Origin: JAJPHU01 sp035553375 | GTDB lineage: Bacteria; Planctomycetota; Planctomycetia; Gemmatales; Gemmataceae | DNA length: 64,000 bases | Direction: 5' to 3' | Assembly: GCA_035553375.1 (NCBI GenBank) | Contig: DATNCY010000250.1 | Location: 32,112 to 96,111, forward strand | Part shown: positions 17,366 to 27,365 of the stretch, piece by piece | How positions within the stretch are numbered: position 1 is the stretch's first letter | How the letters are laid out: every line of letters begins with the position of its first letter | Notes under the pieces: generated by a model | Databases searched by the model: none | What the model was told of the DNA's origin: nothing | The model's input: the letters and a program-made list of their open reading frames with translations, nothing else | Translations under genes and position numbers: made by a program

Positions 17366-18676
17366 ATGAGACGATCGCACCATCTTGGCATTTTAGCCAT
17401 CGGGCTCCTGTTACTGTCGCTGACAGCTTTCGCCCCAAAACAGGCCGTGGGCGCGGATCAGGAGCCGGCCTACGGTATGGCTTTGGAAGCGGCCATCGAC
17501 CACCTCGTTACGTCCAATTACCGGCTGCGCACGCAATTTCAGGAGATCCCGCAGGCGCGGGCGGACGAACTGACCGCCAGCCTTCGCAACGCTCCGGCCA
17601 TTTTTGTCGATGGCAATCAACTTCCCTATGGCAGCTATTCCGAGCGTCGGCCGGGCGTCGCCACTTATGAAGTGTCGCCGGCCCTGAACGTGGACTATAG
17701 CGGCAAACGTCGAAGCCATATGCGACAAACGAGGTTCGCCACGCGGCAAGTGGAAGCGCTATACCAGAACGCGGTTCGCGAGGAGATCGATCACCTTTAC
17801 GATGCTTACGTCGATGTCCTGCAAAACCACGAGATGGTTCGGATGTCACACGCCAACCTCGCCTCTCTCACCGAAATTGCCGGCGAAGCACAGAAACGGA
17901 TCCGGCAGGGAAAACCGGCGGAATTGGAGATGACGGACCTTTCCGTGCAGCAATTCAAGGCTACGAGTGCCGTGGGCGATGCCGAAATGCAACAGCTGGA
18001 GGCGAATCGCAAATTGGCCGACCTGCTCGCTTTACCGGCTAACGGGGCCGACGGTCTGCAAGTGCATGGTTCGCTCCACGATCGGTCGGCGTCGCCACCG
18101 TCTGCCAAGGAGTTGCTTTGCCTTGCCCTGGAATCAAGGCCCGATCTGATGGCTGAGCGTCTGGGTGTCGAATATGACCGGGCGACAATGCAAGTGGTCC
18201 AAGCCGAGCGTTTCGATGATGCGATCGTGTTTTATGCGCCTTTTCAGGCCGACAATAATAGACCCCAGGGCAAACAGGTATCCACCAGTTGGGGCGCGGG
18301 CGCGGGAACCACTATGCCGCTTCTCGATCGCAGTCAGGGAAACATCCGTCGCGCCCGGATCATCCTGACGCAGAGACAGATTGAGTTGCAGGGATTGGAA
18401 CGCCGTATAGCCAACGAGGTGCAGCGTGCCCAAACGGAGTACGAAGCCTCGCGTGAAGTCGTGCGTCATTATGAACAAGACGGACTTCCCGCCATTACTC
18501 GCCTCCGAGATGAATCGCATCGCCGATTCGCGGCGGGTGAGGAGGCACTCGCTTCCCTTCTCGATTCTCAAAAGAACTATCACGAAGAGAGCCGGCGCTA
18601 TCTGGAGGCGCTCGGACGCCACCGCCGCGCCATGCTCAAGCTCAATACCATTGTTGGACAGCGCATCCTGCCCTGA
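17366..18676 (+). CDS. TolC/CusC-type outer-membrane efflux protein, copy 1
   Basis: 436 aa. ATG 17366 gives a signal peptide (LGILAIGLLLLSLTAF); the frame is open 72 bp further up but that part is not signal-like. The outer-membrane efflux repeats show as long helices with AAIDHLVTSNYRLRTQFQEI, EEIDHLYDAYVDVLQNHEMV and LGVEYDRATMQVVQAER, ending ALGRHRRAMLKLNTIVGQRI. It would form the trimeric channel of an efflux or type I export complex. Neither an RND pump nor a membrane-fusion gene is beside it. It lies 45 bp upstream of a paralogue with the same C-terminus (NTxVGQRILP). Confidence 0.9.
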   Translation: MRRSHHLGILAIGLLLLSLTAFAPKQAVGADQEPAYGMALEAAIDHLVTSNYRLRTQFQEIPQARADELTASLRNAPAIFVDGNQLPYGSYSERRPGVATYEVSPALNVDYSGKRRSHMRQTRFATRQVEALYQNAVREEIDHLYDAYVDVLQNHEMVRMSHANLASLTEIAGEAQKRIRQGKPAELEMTDLSVQQFKATSAVGDAEMQQLEANRKLADLLALPANGADGLQVHGSLHDRSASPPSAKELLCLALESRPDLMAERLGVEYDRATMQVVQAERFDDAIVFYAPFQADNNRPQGKQVSTSWGAGAGTTMPLLDRSQGNIRRARIILTQRQIELQGLERRIANEVQRAQTEYEASREVVRHYEQDGLPAITRLRDESHRRFAAGEEALASLLDSQKNYHEESRRYLEALGRHRRAMLKLNTIVGQRILP

Positions 18677-18720
18677 AACGTATCAATGAAGGCGTCTTTT
18701 GGGAGTTTGGAGGAGGTTTG

Positions 18721-20322
18721 ATGCGACGTTGGTCTCGCCTGGAAGCCTTGACGCTCTTCATCCTGTTCCTGATGGGAACGCGCCCCTGTCGCGCCCAGGT
18801 CATCGTCATTGATGACGTGATCCTCTTATCCAGATCGGCGAGCGATCGACAACAAAAACGAAATCGCGGACACCTCACGCCCATAGGCACGGAAAGCGCA
18901 TTGCCGCCTTCGCCCGGTGGGGAAGAGCCACTGTTGGCTAGTCCTTCTCGCGTCGGTCCTCGACTTAGCACGCGCCCGCAACCCAGACAGGCGGAGCAAC
19001 GCCCCCAACCGGGCGGCCTGGGACCGATCGTGGCGTCGAGCCACCGAGGGAACGAACGCACGCTCCCCTCGGAGGGGCTGCTGGAACTACCCGAAGGAGA
19101 GGACGAAGGGCCGCCGGATGGTCTGCATCTGGATGCGGCCATCGATCATCTGCTCACCACTAACTACGACTTGCGCATTCGCTTCCAGGAATTGCCCAAG
19201 GCCCAGGCCGATATTCTTTCCGCGGGACTGCGTAACAACCCGTTCCTTTTCGTGAGCGCCGACTCGATCCCTTACGGGAACTTCTCGCCCCAGCGCCCAG
19301 GTGCCACCACCTACGACATCACGCTTATCCAGCCCATTGATGTAAGCGGCAAGCACCGCAACCGAATCTTGGTGGCTCAGCAGGCCAAGCATGTACTGGA
19401 GGCCCAGTATCAAAACTCAGTGCGGCGTGAGATCGACCGGCTCTACACGATCCACGTCGATGTCCTGGAGGCGCGTGAAGCGGTTCGCGCCGCCCGAGCC
19501 AGCGTCGCCCACGTCGGCGAGCTTTCGCGGCTTATCCACGAACAGGCTCGACAGGGGCAGCGGACGCAATCCGAGGCGGATCAAACGCAGGTGCAGAAGT
19601 TCCACGCGGGGGTCGCCTTGCAGACGGCCGAGGTGGCGCTCGTGCAGGCGAAGCGCAACTTGGCCACCTTACTGGCCGTCCCCGCGGACAAGGCCGATTG
19701 CATCGAGATCGCCGATTCCCTCCACGATCACTCTCCGCCGCCGCCCTGCACGGAAGCCCTGATTCAACTGGCCGTGCGCGTACGCCCCGACCTGGCGGCC
19801 TACCAATTGGGCATCGAGCGCGCCAAAGCGGAGGTTCGGTTAGAGCGATCCGAGGGACTCGAGGACGTGTTTTTGTTCTACACGCCTTTGACGGCCGCGG
19901 ACTATACGGCGCAGGGCAAACAGGCGGCCAGCGGTTGGGGGCTGGGATTGCTGATGCCCATCCCGATCTTTAACCGTAACCAAGGGAATGTCGAACGCGC
20001 GCGGATGAATGTCATCCAGGTTCAGATCGGTCTAGAGAACCTGGAACGTCAGGTGGCCAACGACGTGCAGCGCGCGCGAACCGAGTACGAGGCATCCCGC
20101 GAGGCCGTGCGCCGCTACGAGCAGGAGGGACTCCCGGCCATTCGCCGCCTCCGCGATGAAAAGCGACGGCTGTATATTGAGGGGAAAGAGAACATCGAGT
20201 CTTTCCTTAAAACCCAGCAAGAGTACAGCGAAATGGTTCGGCATTATCTGGAGGCGCTGGTGCGTCATCGCCGCGGCATGTTCGCACTCAACACCGCCGT
20301 CGGACAGCGCATCTTACCCTGA
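18721..20322 (+). CDS. TolC/CusC-type outer-membrane efflux protein, copy 2
   Basis: 533 aa. ATG 18721 with AGGAGG about 5 nt upstream; signal peptide ends near RPCRAQ. An insert of about 100 residues, rich in Pro/Arg, lies between the signal and the first channel helix (LHLDAAIDHLLTTNYDLRIR) and is absent from copy 1. From there the two proteins align to the end (LIQLAVRVRPDLAAYQLGIE, RRGMFALNTAVGQRI). This is tandem duplication with an added N-terminal segment. Probably co-transcribed with the porin and copy 1. Confidence 0.9.
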   Translation: MRRWSRLEALTLFILFLMGTRPCRAQVIVIDDVILLSRSASDRQQKRNRGHLTPIGTESALPPSPGGEEPLLASPSRVGPRLSTRPQPRQAEQRPQPGGLGPIVASSHRGNERTLPSEGLLELPEGEDEGPPDGLHLDAAIDHLLTTNYDLRIRFQELPKAQADILSAGLRNNPFLFVSADSIPYGNFSPQRPGATTYDITLIQPIDVSGKHRNRILVAQQAKHVLEAQYQNSVRREIDRLYTIHVDVLEAREAVRAARASVAHVGELSRLIHEQARQGQRTQSEADQTQVQKFHAGVALQTAEVALVQAKRNLATLLAVPADKADCIEIADSLHDHSPPPPCTEALIQLAVRVRPDLAAYQLGIERAKAEVRLERSEGLEDVFLFYTPLTAADYTAQGKQAASGWGLGLLMPIPIFNRNQGNVERARMNVIQVQIGLENLERQVANDVQRARTEYEASREAVRRYEQEGLPAIRRLRDEKRRLYIEGKENIESFLKTQQEYSEMVRHYLEALVRHRRGMFALNTAVGQRILP

Positions 20323-20367
20323 AACACTCCATGCTAAGGGGCTGTTGGGATAGGCCGGTAGAGCATT

Positions 20368-22938
20368 TCACAGTCGCGGATCGACCGGCTCGCTCTCCAG
20401 GGCCAGGATACCGAAACAGCATTCATGGACGCGCCGCAACGGTTCGCGGCGCACGAAGCGTTCGAGCGCTTCAATGCCGAGAGCGAACTCGCGCATCGCC
20501 AAGGTACGCTTGAAGCCCAGCCCGCGCGAACGCAGACGCTCCAGGTGTTCGGGTGCGGTGTATTCTGGTCCGTAGATGATCCGCAAATACTCCGAACCGC
20601 GACACTTCACGGCCGGCTGCACAAGGCCGCGCTTGCCGCGCACCACGAAATCAATCGGCTTGACTACCATGCCCTCACTGCCGCCCGCCGTGCGTTCCTC
20701 CCACCAGCGCACTCCCTGCGCGACGCTGCTCTCGTCGCGCACCTCGACGAGTTGATACGCCGTGGAATGCAGCAATCCCGCGGCGATTCGACACAAGGCC
20801 GCCAACTGTTCCATGTGCCAGAGGTGGTCCTTGTCGCTATGCACCGTGCCCTCGGTCGCCAGCAGGTGAAATGGCGCCAGCTTGAAATCGGCCACGGAAC
20901 GCACCGGCCAGCAGTAACGCCGATACGCGGTCGTGAATAACTCCGCCGCCTCGGCGCGATAGCGATGACGCTGCCCCAAAGCGGCCGCCTCCGCCGTCTG
21001 CCCGGCCGCCTGACGCAGCATGGTCTCGACCTCGGCCAACGCCGCCCGCGCTGCCGAGCCAACCGCGGCGTACTGCTGGCGCAGCAATTCCTGAGCCTTC
21101 GCCGACCAGGGCATCAATTCGCAGTCGAGACAAACCCAACTCGTTTGGAAACGCTCCCAGAAGCCGGCCGCATCGAGGGCCGCGCGCACGTACGCCAGCA
21201 ACTCGCTCTCCAAAGCGGCGTCCTCGAAGAAACGCCGGCCCGTACGGGTGTAGATAATGCCGCTTTCGCCGCCCGCGACGCCGAACGTCCGCCGCGCCGC
21301 CTCTGCATCGGGGCAGACGATAACGACGGCGCGACTACCCATGTGTTTTTCCTGACAAATCACGCGCTCGACGCCGCTGTTGCGGTAGTAGGCGAACGCC
21401 TCGGCGGGATGTTCGAGCAATCCCGGTTCGCGGCTCGTCTCGCACGGCGACATGGTCGGCGGCAGATAGATCAACCAGCGCGGATCGGTGGCGAAGCGAC
21501 TCATAACCTCCAGCGCCGCCGTGCTGTTCTCGGCGCGAATCGTCACTTCGCCGAGCAGACGAGTGGTAAGGACGCGCTTGCCACTTACATCGGCGAGGTC
21601 GAGCATATCGTCGGCTTGCTGCTGCGCTGTCAACGGCGTCGTATCCACGGAGGGCAGGAAGGCCCGACCGGGCGGACAATACTCGCGGATCGCCGGCACC
21701 GAGACGAGTTCGTTCTCTGGATAGCGCAGGGCCGTCAGCCGTCCACCGAAGACGCAGCCGGTGTCGATGTTGATAGTGTGATTGAGCCATTCCGGCTGAA
21801 AAACCGGCGTATGACCGTAGACAACCATCGTCTTGCCGCGATAATCGGCCGCCCAGTTGAGCCGCACCGGCAAACCGTCCGCGTCTTTCTCGCCGGTCGT
21901 TTCCCCGTACAGGGCGAACGCGCGCACTCGCCCCGACGCCCGACCTTGCAGCGACTCCTTCAATCCCGCGTGAGCCACAACCAACTTCCCGTCATCAAGG
22001 AGATAATGACTGCGCAGTCCATCAAGGAACGTCCGCACGCGCTCGGTAAATGCCTCGGGTTCCGCTTCGAGCTGAGCCAGCGTCTCGGCGAGTCCGTGAT
22101 TAATCTTCACGTCGTTGCCTTTGAGCTTGCGCAGCAGCTTGTCGTCGTGATTGCCGGCGACGCACAGAGCATCGCCGGCCGCGATCATGCCCATGACCAG
22201 GCGTAGTACGCCGGGCACGTTCGGCCCGCGATCGACGAGATCGCCCACAAAAATGACCTTGCGTCCCTCCGGCGGCTTCACCATGAAGTCCGGGCGTCCG
22301 TCCGCATCAGTGACAGGCGTAACCCGATAACCCAACTGACACAGGAGTGTCACCAATTCATCACCGCATCCATGCACATCGCCGATCAGGTCGAACGGCC
22401 CATGCTCATCGCGGCGATCAATCCACAGCCGCTGCCGTTCGATGATCGCCGACTCGACTTCCTCCGGCGAGGACAGGATGTAGACGTGGTGAAAGCCTTC
22501 CTTGCCGAGATTGTGGAGCGATTGGCGCAGTTGCTGCGCATGGCTGCGGACGACATGCGGTCCGACGTGCCGACCGCTGCGCTGCTGATCGTAGGCCAGG
22601 CAGATTTCTTCGGACAGATTGAAGACGATGGCCACGGTCAAATAGTGATAGCGTCGCGCCAGGTCGAGAACCTGCTTCCGCGCCTCGCGTTTGACGTTGG
22701 TGGCATCGATGACGGTCAGGCGTCGGCGGGCCAGCCGCTTCGCCGCCGCGAAGTGCAACAACTCGAAAGCGTCCTTGCTGGCCGCTTGATTCTCCTGATC
22801 GTCGCAGACCATGCCGCGAAAGAAGTCCGAGGACAGAATCTCCGTGGGCTGGAAGTGCTTGTGCGCGAACGTGGACTTGCCGCAGCCGGAGGGGCCGACG
22901 AGGGCGACGACCGACAGATCGGGAATGGTTAATTTCAT
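20368..22938 (-). CDS. pnkp: Bacterial polynucleotide kinase-phosphatase-ligase (Pnkp)
   Basis: 856 aa, the usual length for three-domain Pnkp. It heals and seals broken RNA: a 5'-OH kinase (1-170, P-loop GPSGCGKST at 15-23), a 2',3'-phosphatase of the calcineurin fold (180-420; GDVHG 186-190, GDLVDRG 232-238, GNHDD 262-266), and an adenylyltransferase/ligase (470-856; EKHMGSR with Lys531, later SEGMVVKP). Its partner in many bacteria is the Hen1 3'-terminal methyltransferase. No such gene is next to it: a divergent PSD1 gene lies upstream and a convergent TolC gene downstream. All catalytic motifs look intact. Confidence 0.95.
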   Translation of the reverse strand: MKLTIPDLSVVALVGPSGCGKSTFAHKHFQPTEILSSDFFRGMVCDDQENQAASKDAFELLHFAAAKRLARRRLTVIDATNVKREARKQVLDLARRYHYLTVAIVFNLSEEICLAYDQQRSGRHVGPHVVRSHAQQLRQSLHNLGKEGFHHVYILSSPEEVESAIIERQRLWIDRRDEHGPFDLIGDVHGCGDELVTLLCQLGYRVTPVTDADGRPDFMVKPPEGRKVIFVGDLVDRGPNVPGVLRLVMGMIAAGDALCVAGNHDDKLLRKLKGNDVKINHGLAETLAQLEAEPEAFTERVRTFLDGLRSHYLLDDGKLVVAHAGLKESLQGRASGRVRAFALYGETTGEKDADGLPVRLNWAADYRGKTMVVYGHTPVFQPEWLNHTINIDTGCVFGGRLTALRYPENELVSVPAIREYCPPGRAFLPSVDTTPLTAQQQADDMLDLADVSGKRVLTTRLLGEVTIRAENSTAALEVMSRFATDPRWLIYLPPTMSPCETSREPGLLEHPAEAFAYYRNSGVERVICQEKHMGSRAVVIVCPDAEAARRTFGVAGGESGIIYTRTGRRFFEDAALESELLAYVRAALDAAGFWERFQTSWVCLDCELMPWSAKAQELLRQQYAAVGSAARAALAEVETMLRQAAGQTAEAAALGQRHRYRAEAAELFTTAYRRYCWPVRSVADFKLAPFHLLATEGTVHSDKDHLWHMEQLAALCRIAAGLLHSTAYQLVEVRDESSVAQGVRWWEERTAGGSEGMVVKPIDFVVRGKRGLVQPAVKCRGSEYLRIIYGPEYTAPEHLERLRSRGLGFKRTLAMREFALGIEALERFVRREPLRRVHECCFGILALESEPVDPRL

Positions 22939-23263
22939 GGAAAATTACACAGTGATCCGCACTCATAGCCAGTGCATCAAATGGCCTCTTCACCCCGGCA
23001 GCGCTGAATAATCTCCTCGATCGCTCAAACATGGCGGGCATCTCCAGACAGCTGCGGTGGGCGAGCAATCGTAAGTTTAACGCCAGGGATGGCAAAGGCA
23101 AATAAGCACAGCCTCAGAGCTTGGCAACGAGGGGACAAACTCAATCTATTCCTGCCTTCTGCCAAGTTTCCTCGAAGCAAACGGTGGACAATGCTCCTCG
23201 GCCAGACGATAATAGCCACTGCTTTCACCCCTGCCTGCTTCGACTCATTACCCGGAATCGGCG
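22939..23263. other. Divergent intergenic region (325 bp)
   Basis: Between pnkp and the PSD1 gene. Presumed to carry both promoters. I see no hairpin, repeat or additional gene. Confidence 0.4.
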
Positions 23264-25921
23264 ATGAATCCACTCCGGCCCACCTTCGCTCTCCGCATCG
23301 TGTTGTTCGCGACCGTGGCTTGCGCGCCGCGTCCAGCGATTGTCGCCGGCGAGAAAATCACGTTCGAGCAACACGTTCGCCCCATCCTCAAGGTTTACTG
23401 TCTCGACTGTCACGGCGGCGGCGAGAAGTTGAAGGGCAAGCTCGATCTGCGTCTGCGTCGTTTCGCCGTTCACGGCGGCAAGAGCGGGGCGGCCCTTGTT
23501 CCCGGCGATGCGGCGAACAGTTTGCTCCTGGCGCGATTGAAGGCCGGTGAGATGCCGCCGGGCGAAAAGAAAGTTCCCACGGAGCAAATCGCCGTCATCG
23601 AGCGATGGATTGCCGCCGGCGCTCCAGCGCAGCGTAGCGAACCGGCGAAACTGCCGCCTGGCATCGACATCACACCGCAAGAGCGAGCCTACTGGTGCTT
23701 CCAGCCCATTCGCCACGTCGAACCGCCGAAGTTTTCGGCTGCCGACCGTGTGCGAACCGCGATTGATGCGTTCGTGCTGGCGAAACTGCGCGAGAAGGGA
23801 TTGTCGTTCAATCCCGACGCCGATCGGCGAACGCTCCTTCGCCGCGCCAGCCTCGATCTGACCGGATTGCCGCCGACGCAATCGGAAATAGATCAATTCC
23901 TCTCCGATAAATCTGCAAATGCGTATGAACAGATGATCGATCGCTTGCTGGCCTCGCCACACTACGGCGAGCGCTGGGGCCGACACTGGCTCGATGTCGC
24001 CGGCTACGCCGATTCCGAAGGCGACGGAACCAAGGATACGCCGCGGCCCTATGCCTGGAAATACCGCGATTACGTCATCCGTGCCCTGAACGCCGACAAG
24101 CCGCTCGATCGCTTCATCATCGAACAATTGGCCGGCGACGAGCTGGTGCCGCCACCGTGGAATAACTTGAAACCGGAGCAGATTGAGTTGTTGACCGCCA
24201 CCGGCTTTCTGCGCACGGCCCCCGACGGCACCACCGGCGGCGGCACGGTTGAAGCGCAGCAAGTCGTGATCGATACGCTGAAAATTGTCAGTTCCTCGCT
24301 GCTGGGCGTCACGGTCGGCTGCGCTCAGTGTCACGATCATAAGTACGATCCAATCCCGCAGGCCGATTATTATCGGCTGCGCGCGGTGTTTGAACCGGCG
24401 TTCGATCCGCTGCGCTTGCGCCGGCCGGCGCAGCGATTGGTATCGTTATACACCGACGCCGACCGCAAGCGCGCCGCCGTCGTCGAGGCCGAAGCCGCGA
24501 AGATGCAGGCGGAATTCAATGCCAAGCAGCAGAAAGACGTTCGCGCGGCCTTCGAGAAGGAACTGATGAAGTTCCCCGCCGATCAGCGCGACAAGCTCCG
24601 CGCCGCTTTCGATGCGCCGGCCGGCAAACGCACCGCCGAGCAGAAAAAACTCGTCGCCATCAATCCCAAGCTCAAGCTAACTCCGGGCGTACTGTACCAG
24701 TACAACAAAGCGGCGGCCGACGAATTGAAGAAACGACAAGCCCAAATTAAGGCCAAGCGCGCGGAGAAGCCGGCCGAAGACTTTCTCGCCGTTCTCAGCG
24801 AAGTACCAGGACAGATTCCAACTACGAGGATCTTTTATCGCGGCGATGCGCGGCAGCCGAAGACGCAGGTGCAACCCGGCGATTTGACTATTGCCGCTCC
24901 GGACGGCGAACGGCTGGAGATTGCGAGCAAAGACGGCAAGCGTTTCACCTCCGGTCGCCGCTTGGCGTATGCCAACCACCTGACGAACGGCCGGCATCCG
25001 TTGGTTGGCCGTGTGCTGGCGAACCGTCTCTGGCTGCATCATTTCGGCCGTGGCATCGTCGATACGCCTGGCGACTTCGGCATCCTCGGCCAACGGCCCA
25101 CGCATCCCGAATTGCTCGATTACCTCGCCGGCGAACTGGTCCGCCAGGGCTGGAGCCTCAAGCGGATGCACAAATTGCTGATGACCTCCACGGTTTATCG
25201 GCAAGCGTCGCGCCGCGATCCGGCGAAAGACGCGGTCGATTCCGGCAATACGCTGTATGGACGCTATGCCGTGCGCCGCCTGGAGGCGGAGACGTTACGC
25301 GATCGTATGTTGGCCACGTCCGGCCAGCTCGACCGCAGCCCATTTGGTCCGCCCGTGCCGGTGGTCGAAGACGCCGTCGGTCAGGTACGTGTGCCGGATG
25401 ATAAGCCGCGTCGCGCCATCTATCTGCAAGTTCGCCGCAGTAAACCCGTGGCGTTTCTCAGCGCGTTTGACGCGCCCGGCAGTGAACTGAATTGCGACCG
25501 GCGTATCTCCAGCACGGCCGCTCCGCAAGCGCTCATGCTGATGAATAGCGATTTCGTGCTTCAGCAATCCAACCACTTCGCCGGCCGGATATTGGCTGAG
25601 ACATCGGTCAGCAGTAGGTCCGGCGAGCCGAGCCGGACTACAAGTGCCGCTCGGCTCGCGGCACCTACCCCAATGCGTGCTGCTCGGCTCGCGGCACCTA
25701 CCGGCGAACCAGCGTTGCGCGATCGACGCATCGCGCTGGCTTGGCAACTCGCCTATCAGCGACCCATCGAACCGGATGAACTCGAAGCGGCTCGACGATT
25801 TCTCGATCGTCAACGCGCCTTGCAGCCGTCGGCCAAAGGCAAGATTTCTCCCGAACTGGCGGCATGGACGAATCTATGCCAGCAGCTTCTTTCCTCAAAC
25901 GAGTTCCTCTATGTGGATTGA
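23264..25921 (+). CDS. PSD1 protein: cytochrome c-like (PSCyt1) + DUF1549 + DUF1553
   Basis: 885 aa secreted protein of the planctomycete PSD1 family. After a signal peptide, residues 33-120 form the haem-c-like module with CLDCH (46-50) and a MPPG block. DUF1549 follows (about 150-360; RRASLDLTGLPPT, ERWGRHWLDVAGYADSEGDG, then CAQCHDHKYDPI). DUF1553 fills the C-terminal part (NRLWLHHFGRGIVDTPGDFG, RRLEAETLRDRMLA). Function is not established; such genes pair with DUF1501 genes, and here the stop overlaps the next start by 11 bp. Residues about 782-815 come from a REP-type repeat inserted in frame, absent from the family consensus. Confidence 0.95.
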   Translation: MNPLRPTFALRIVLFATVACAPRPAIVAGEKITFEQHVRPILKVYCLDCHGGGEKLKGKLDLRLRRFAVHGGKSGAALVPGDAANSLLLARLKAGEMPPGEKKVPTEQIAVIERWIAAGAPAQRSEPAKLPPGIDITPQERAYWCFQPIRHVEPPKFSAADRVRTAIDAFVLAKLREKGLSFNPDADRRTLLRRASLDLTGLPPTQSEIDQFLSDKSANAYEQMIDRLLASPHYGERWGRHWLDVAGYADSEGDGTKDTPRPYAWKYRDYVIRALNADKPLDRFIIEQLAGDELVPPPWNNLKPEQIELLTATGFLRTAPDGTTGGGTVEAQQVVIDTLKIVSSSLLGVTVGCAQCHDHKYDPIPQADYYRLRAVFEPAFDPLRLRRPAQRLVSLYTDADRKRAAVVEAEAAKMQAEFNAKQQKDVRAAFEKELMKFPADQRDKLRAAFDAPAGKRTAEQKKLVAINPKLKLTPGVLYQYNKAAADELKKRQAQIKAKRAEKPAEDFLAVLSEVPGQIPTTRIFYRGDARQPKTQVQPGDLTIAAPDGERLEIASKDGKRFTSGRRLAYANHLTNGRHPLVGRVLANRLWLHHFGRGIVDTPGDFGILGQRPTHPELLDYLAGELVRQGWSLKRMHKLLMTSTVYRQASRRDPAKDAVDSGNTLYGRYAVRRLEAETLRDRMLATSGQLDRSPFGPPVPVVEDAVGQVRVPDDKPRRAIYLQVRRSKPVAFLSAFDAPGSELNCDRRISSTAAPQALMLMNSDFVLQQSNHFAGRILAETSVSSRSGEPSRTTSAARLAAPTPMRAARLAAPTGEPALRDRRIALAWQLAYQRPIEPDELEAARRFLDRQRALQPSAKGKISPELAAWTNLCQQLLSSNEFLYVD
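25607..25706 (+). repeat. REP-like palindromic units inside the PSD1 coding sequence
   Basis: Contains GTAGGTCCGGCGAGCCGAGC followed by two reverse-oriented units of the type GCTCGGCTCGCGGCACCTAC. These are the same elements as in the array at 47860-48127. The insertion keeps the frame and adds about 33 residues (translated as repeats of AARLAAPT) just before the conserved C-terminal block. Confidence 0.85.
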
Positions 25922-27359
25922 TCCTTGCATTCCGAGTCGCCGCCAATTTCTTTGCCGTTCCGCCTTCGGCATCGGTGCATTTGCCCTGGCGCATCTCCTT
26001 CAGCGCGATAATGCGCTCGCCGAAATTCCCAGCAAGCCGGGCGAAAACCTGCCGATGGATTTGAAGGCGCGCCAGCCGCATTTCGCGCCGAAGGCGAGGG
26101 CCATGATCTCGCTCTTCATGCACGGCGGCCCATCGCATGTGGATTTGCTCGATCCGAAGCCGGAATTGAGCAAGCACCACGGCAAGGACTACTCCGGCGA
26201 TGTCGTTTTCAGCTTTGTTAACCGAGCCAGCAAGAAGCTCTTCGGCAGTCCGTGGAAGTTCGCCAAGCACGGTCGCTGCGGTACCGAGGTTTCGGAACTG
26301 CTGCCGCAGACGGCGGGCATCGTCGATGACCTCGCCGTCCTTCGTTCGATGCACACCGGCCACAACGGCCATGAAGTGTCGATCCGCTTTTTCCACGGCG
26401 GCATCGCCGGCGTCACCGGCCGGCCGACGATGGGCAGCTGGATCACCTACGGTCTCGGCAGTGCTTCGCAGGAATTGCCGGCCTACATGGTGTTATCCGA
26501 TCCCGGCGGCCATCCCGTCGATGGCACCTCGAATTGGTCCAGCGGGTTCATGCCGCCGCTCTACCAGGGCACGGTCCTTCGACCGCAAGAACCGCGCATC
26601 CTCAACCTCGATCCGCCGCCTCACCTGCGCGGCGAACCGCAGCGTCAGAACCTCGATTTGCTCGCCCAACTGAATCGCCGGCATTTGCGCATGCACCCCG
26701 GTGAGGCGGATCTGGAAGCACGCATCGGCAGCTACGAACTGGCCGCTTCCATGCAAACCGCCGCCAAGGAAGCCCTCGATATTTCCAACGAGCCGGCTCA
26801 CATTCATCGGCTCTACGGGATCGACCAGGAGGCGACTCGCCCATATGGAACGCGCTGTCTCATCGCCCGGCGTCTGGTCGAACGCGGCGTCCGTTTCGTG
26901 CAGTTGTTCCTTGGCGGTCAACCGTGGGACACGCACAACAATATCCGCACGAGCCTGCCCGCCATCTGCAAGCGAACCGATCGTCCCGCCGCTGCGCTGG
27001 TGAAGGATCTGAAGCAGCGTGGCCTGCTGGATACGACGATTGTTCATTGGGGTGGCGAGATTGGTCGATTGCCGGTGTCCGAGGGTGAGTTGAGCAACGC
27101 GGCCGGCCGCGATCACAACGGCCAGGGTTTCTCGATCTGGCTGGCCGGCGGCGGCATCAAGGGCGGCACCGTCTACGGCGCAACCGATGAAGTTGGCCAC
27201 AAGGCCGCCGTCAACGTCGTCACGCCCAACGATTACCAGGCTACTATTCTGCATCTGCTCGGCCTGGATCACACGAAACTCGTCTATCACAGCAACGGCC
27301 GCGAGCAGCGCTTGATCGATGGCAGGCCGGCGCGCGTGGTGAAAGAGATTCTGGCCTAA
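25911..27359 (+). CDS. DUF1501 protein, Tat-exported
   Basis: 482 aa. ATG 25911 overlaps the end of the PSD1 gene by 11 bp, indicating translational coupling. The N-terminus has a twin-arginine signal (SRRQFLCRSAFGIGAFALAH). The body matches DUF1501, a sulfatase/phosphatase-like fold: MISLFMHGGPSHVDLLDPKP near residue 66, SMHTGHNGHEV near 145, GERGVRFVQLFLGGQPWDTH-like middle, and NAAGRDHNGQGFSIW near 400. Usually paired with PSD1 proteins in Planctomycetes; substrate unknown. An in-frame extension further upstream overlaps the PSD1 gene and is not used. Confidence 0.95.
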   Translation: MWIDPCIPSRRQFLCRSAFGIGAFALAHLLQRDNALAEIPSKPGENLPMDLKARQPHFAPKARAMISLFMHGGPSHVDLLDPKPELSKHHGKDYSGDVVFSFVNRASKKLFGSPWKFAKHGRCGTEVSELLPQTAGIVDDLAVLRSMHTGHNGHEVSIRFFHGGIAGVTGRPTMGSWITYGLGSASQELPAYMVLSDPGGHPVDGTSNWSSGFMPPLYQGTVLRPQEPRILNLDPPPHLRGEPQRQNLDLLAQLNRRHLRMHPGEADLEARIGSYELAASMQTAAKEALDISNEPAHIHRLYGIDQEATRPYGTRCLIARRLVERGVRFVQLFLGGQPWDTHNNIRTSLPAICKRTDRPAAALVKDLKQRGLLDTTIVHWGGEIGRLPVSEGELSNAAGRDHNGQGFSIWLAGGGIKGGTVYGATDEVGHKAAVNVVTPNDYQATILHLLGLDHTKLVYHSNGREQRLIDGRPARVVKEILA

Positions 27360-27365
27360 TTTATT

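Noticed and set aside
20965..22206. A 413-codon plus-strand frame
   Set aside because: Antisense to pnkp, with no recognisable motif or ribosome-binding site.
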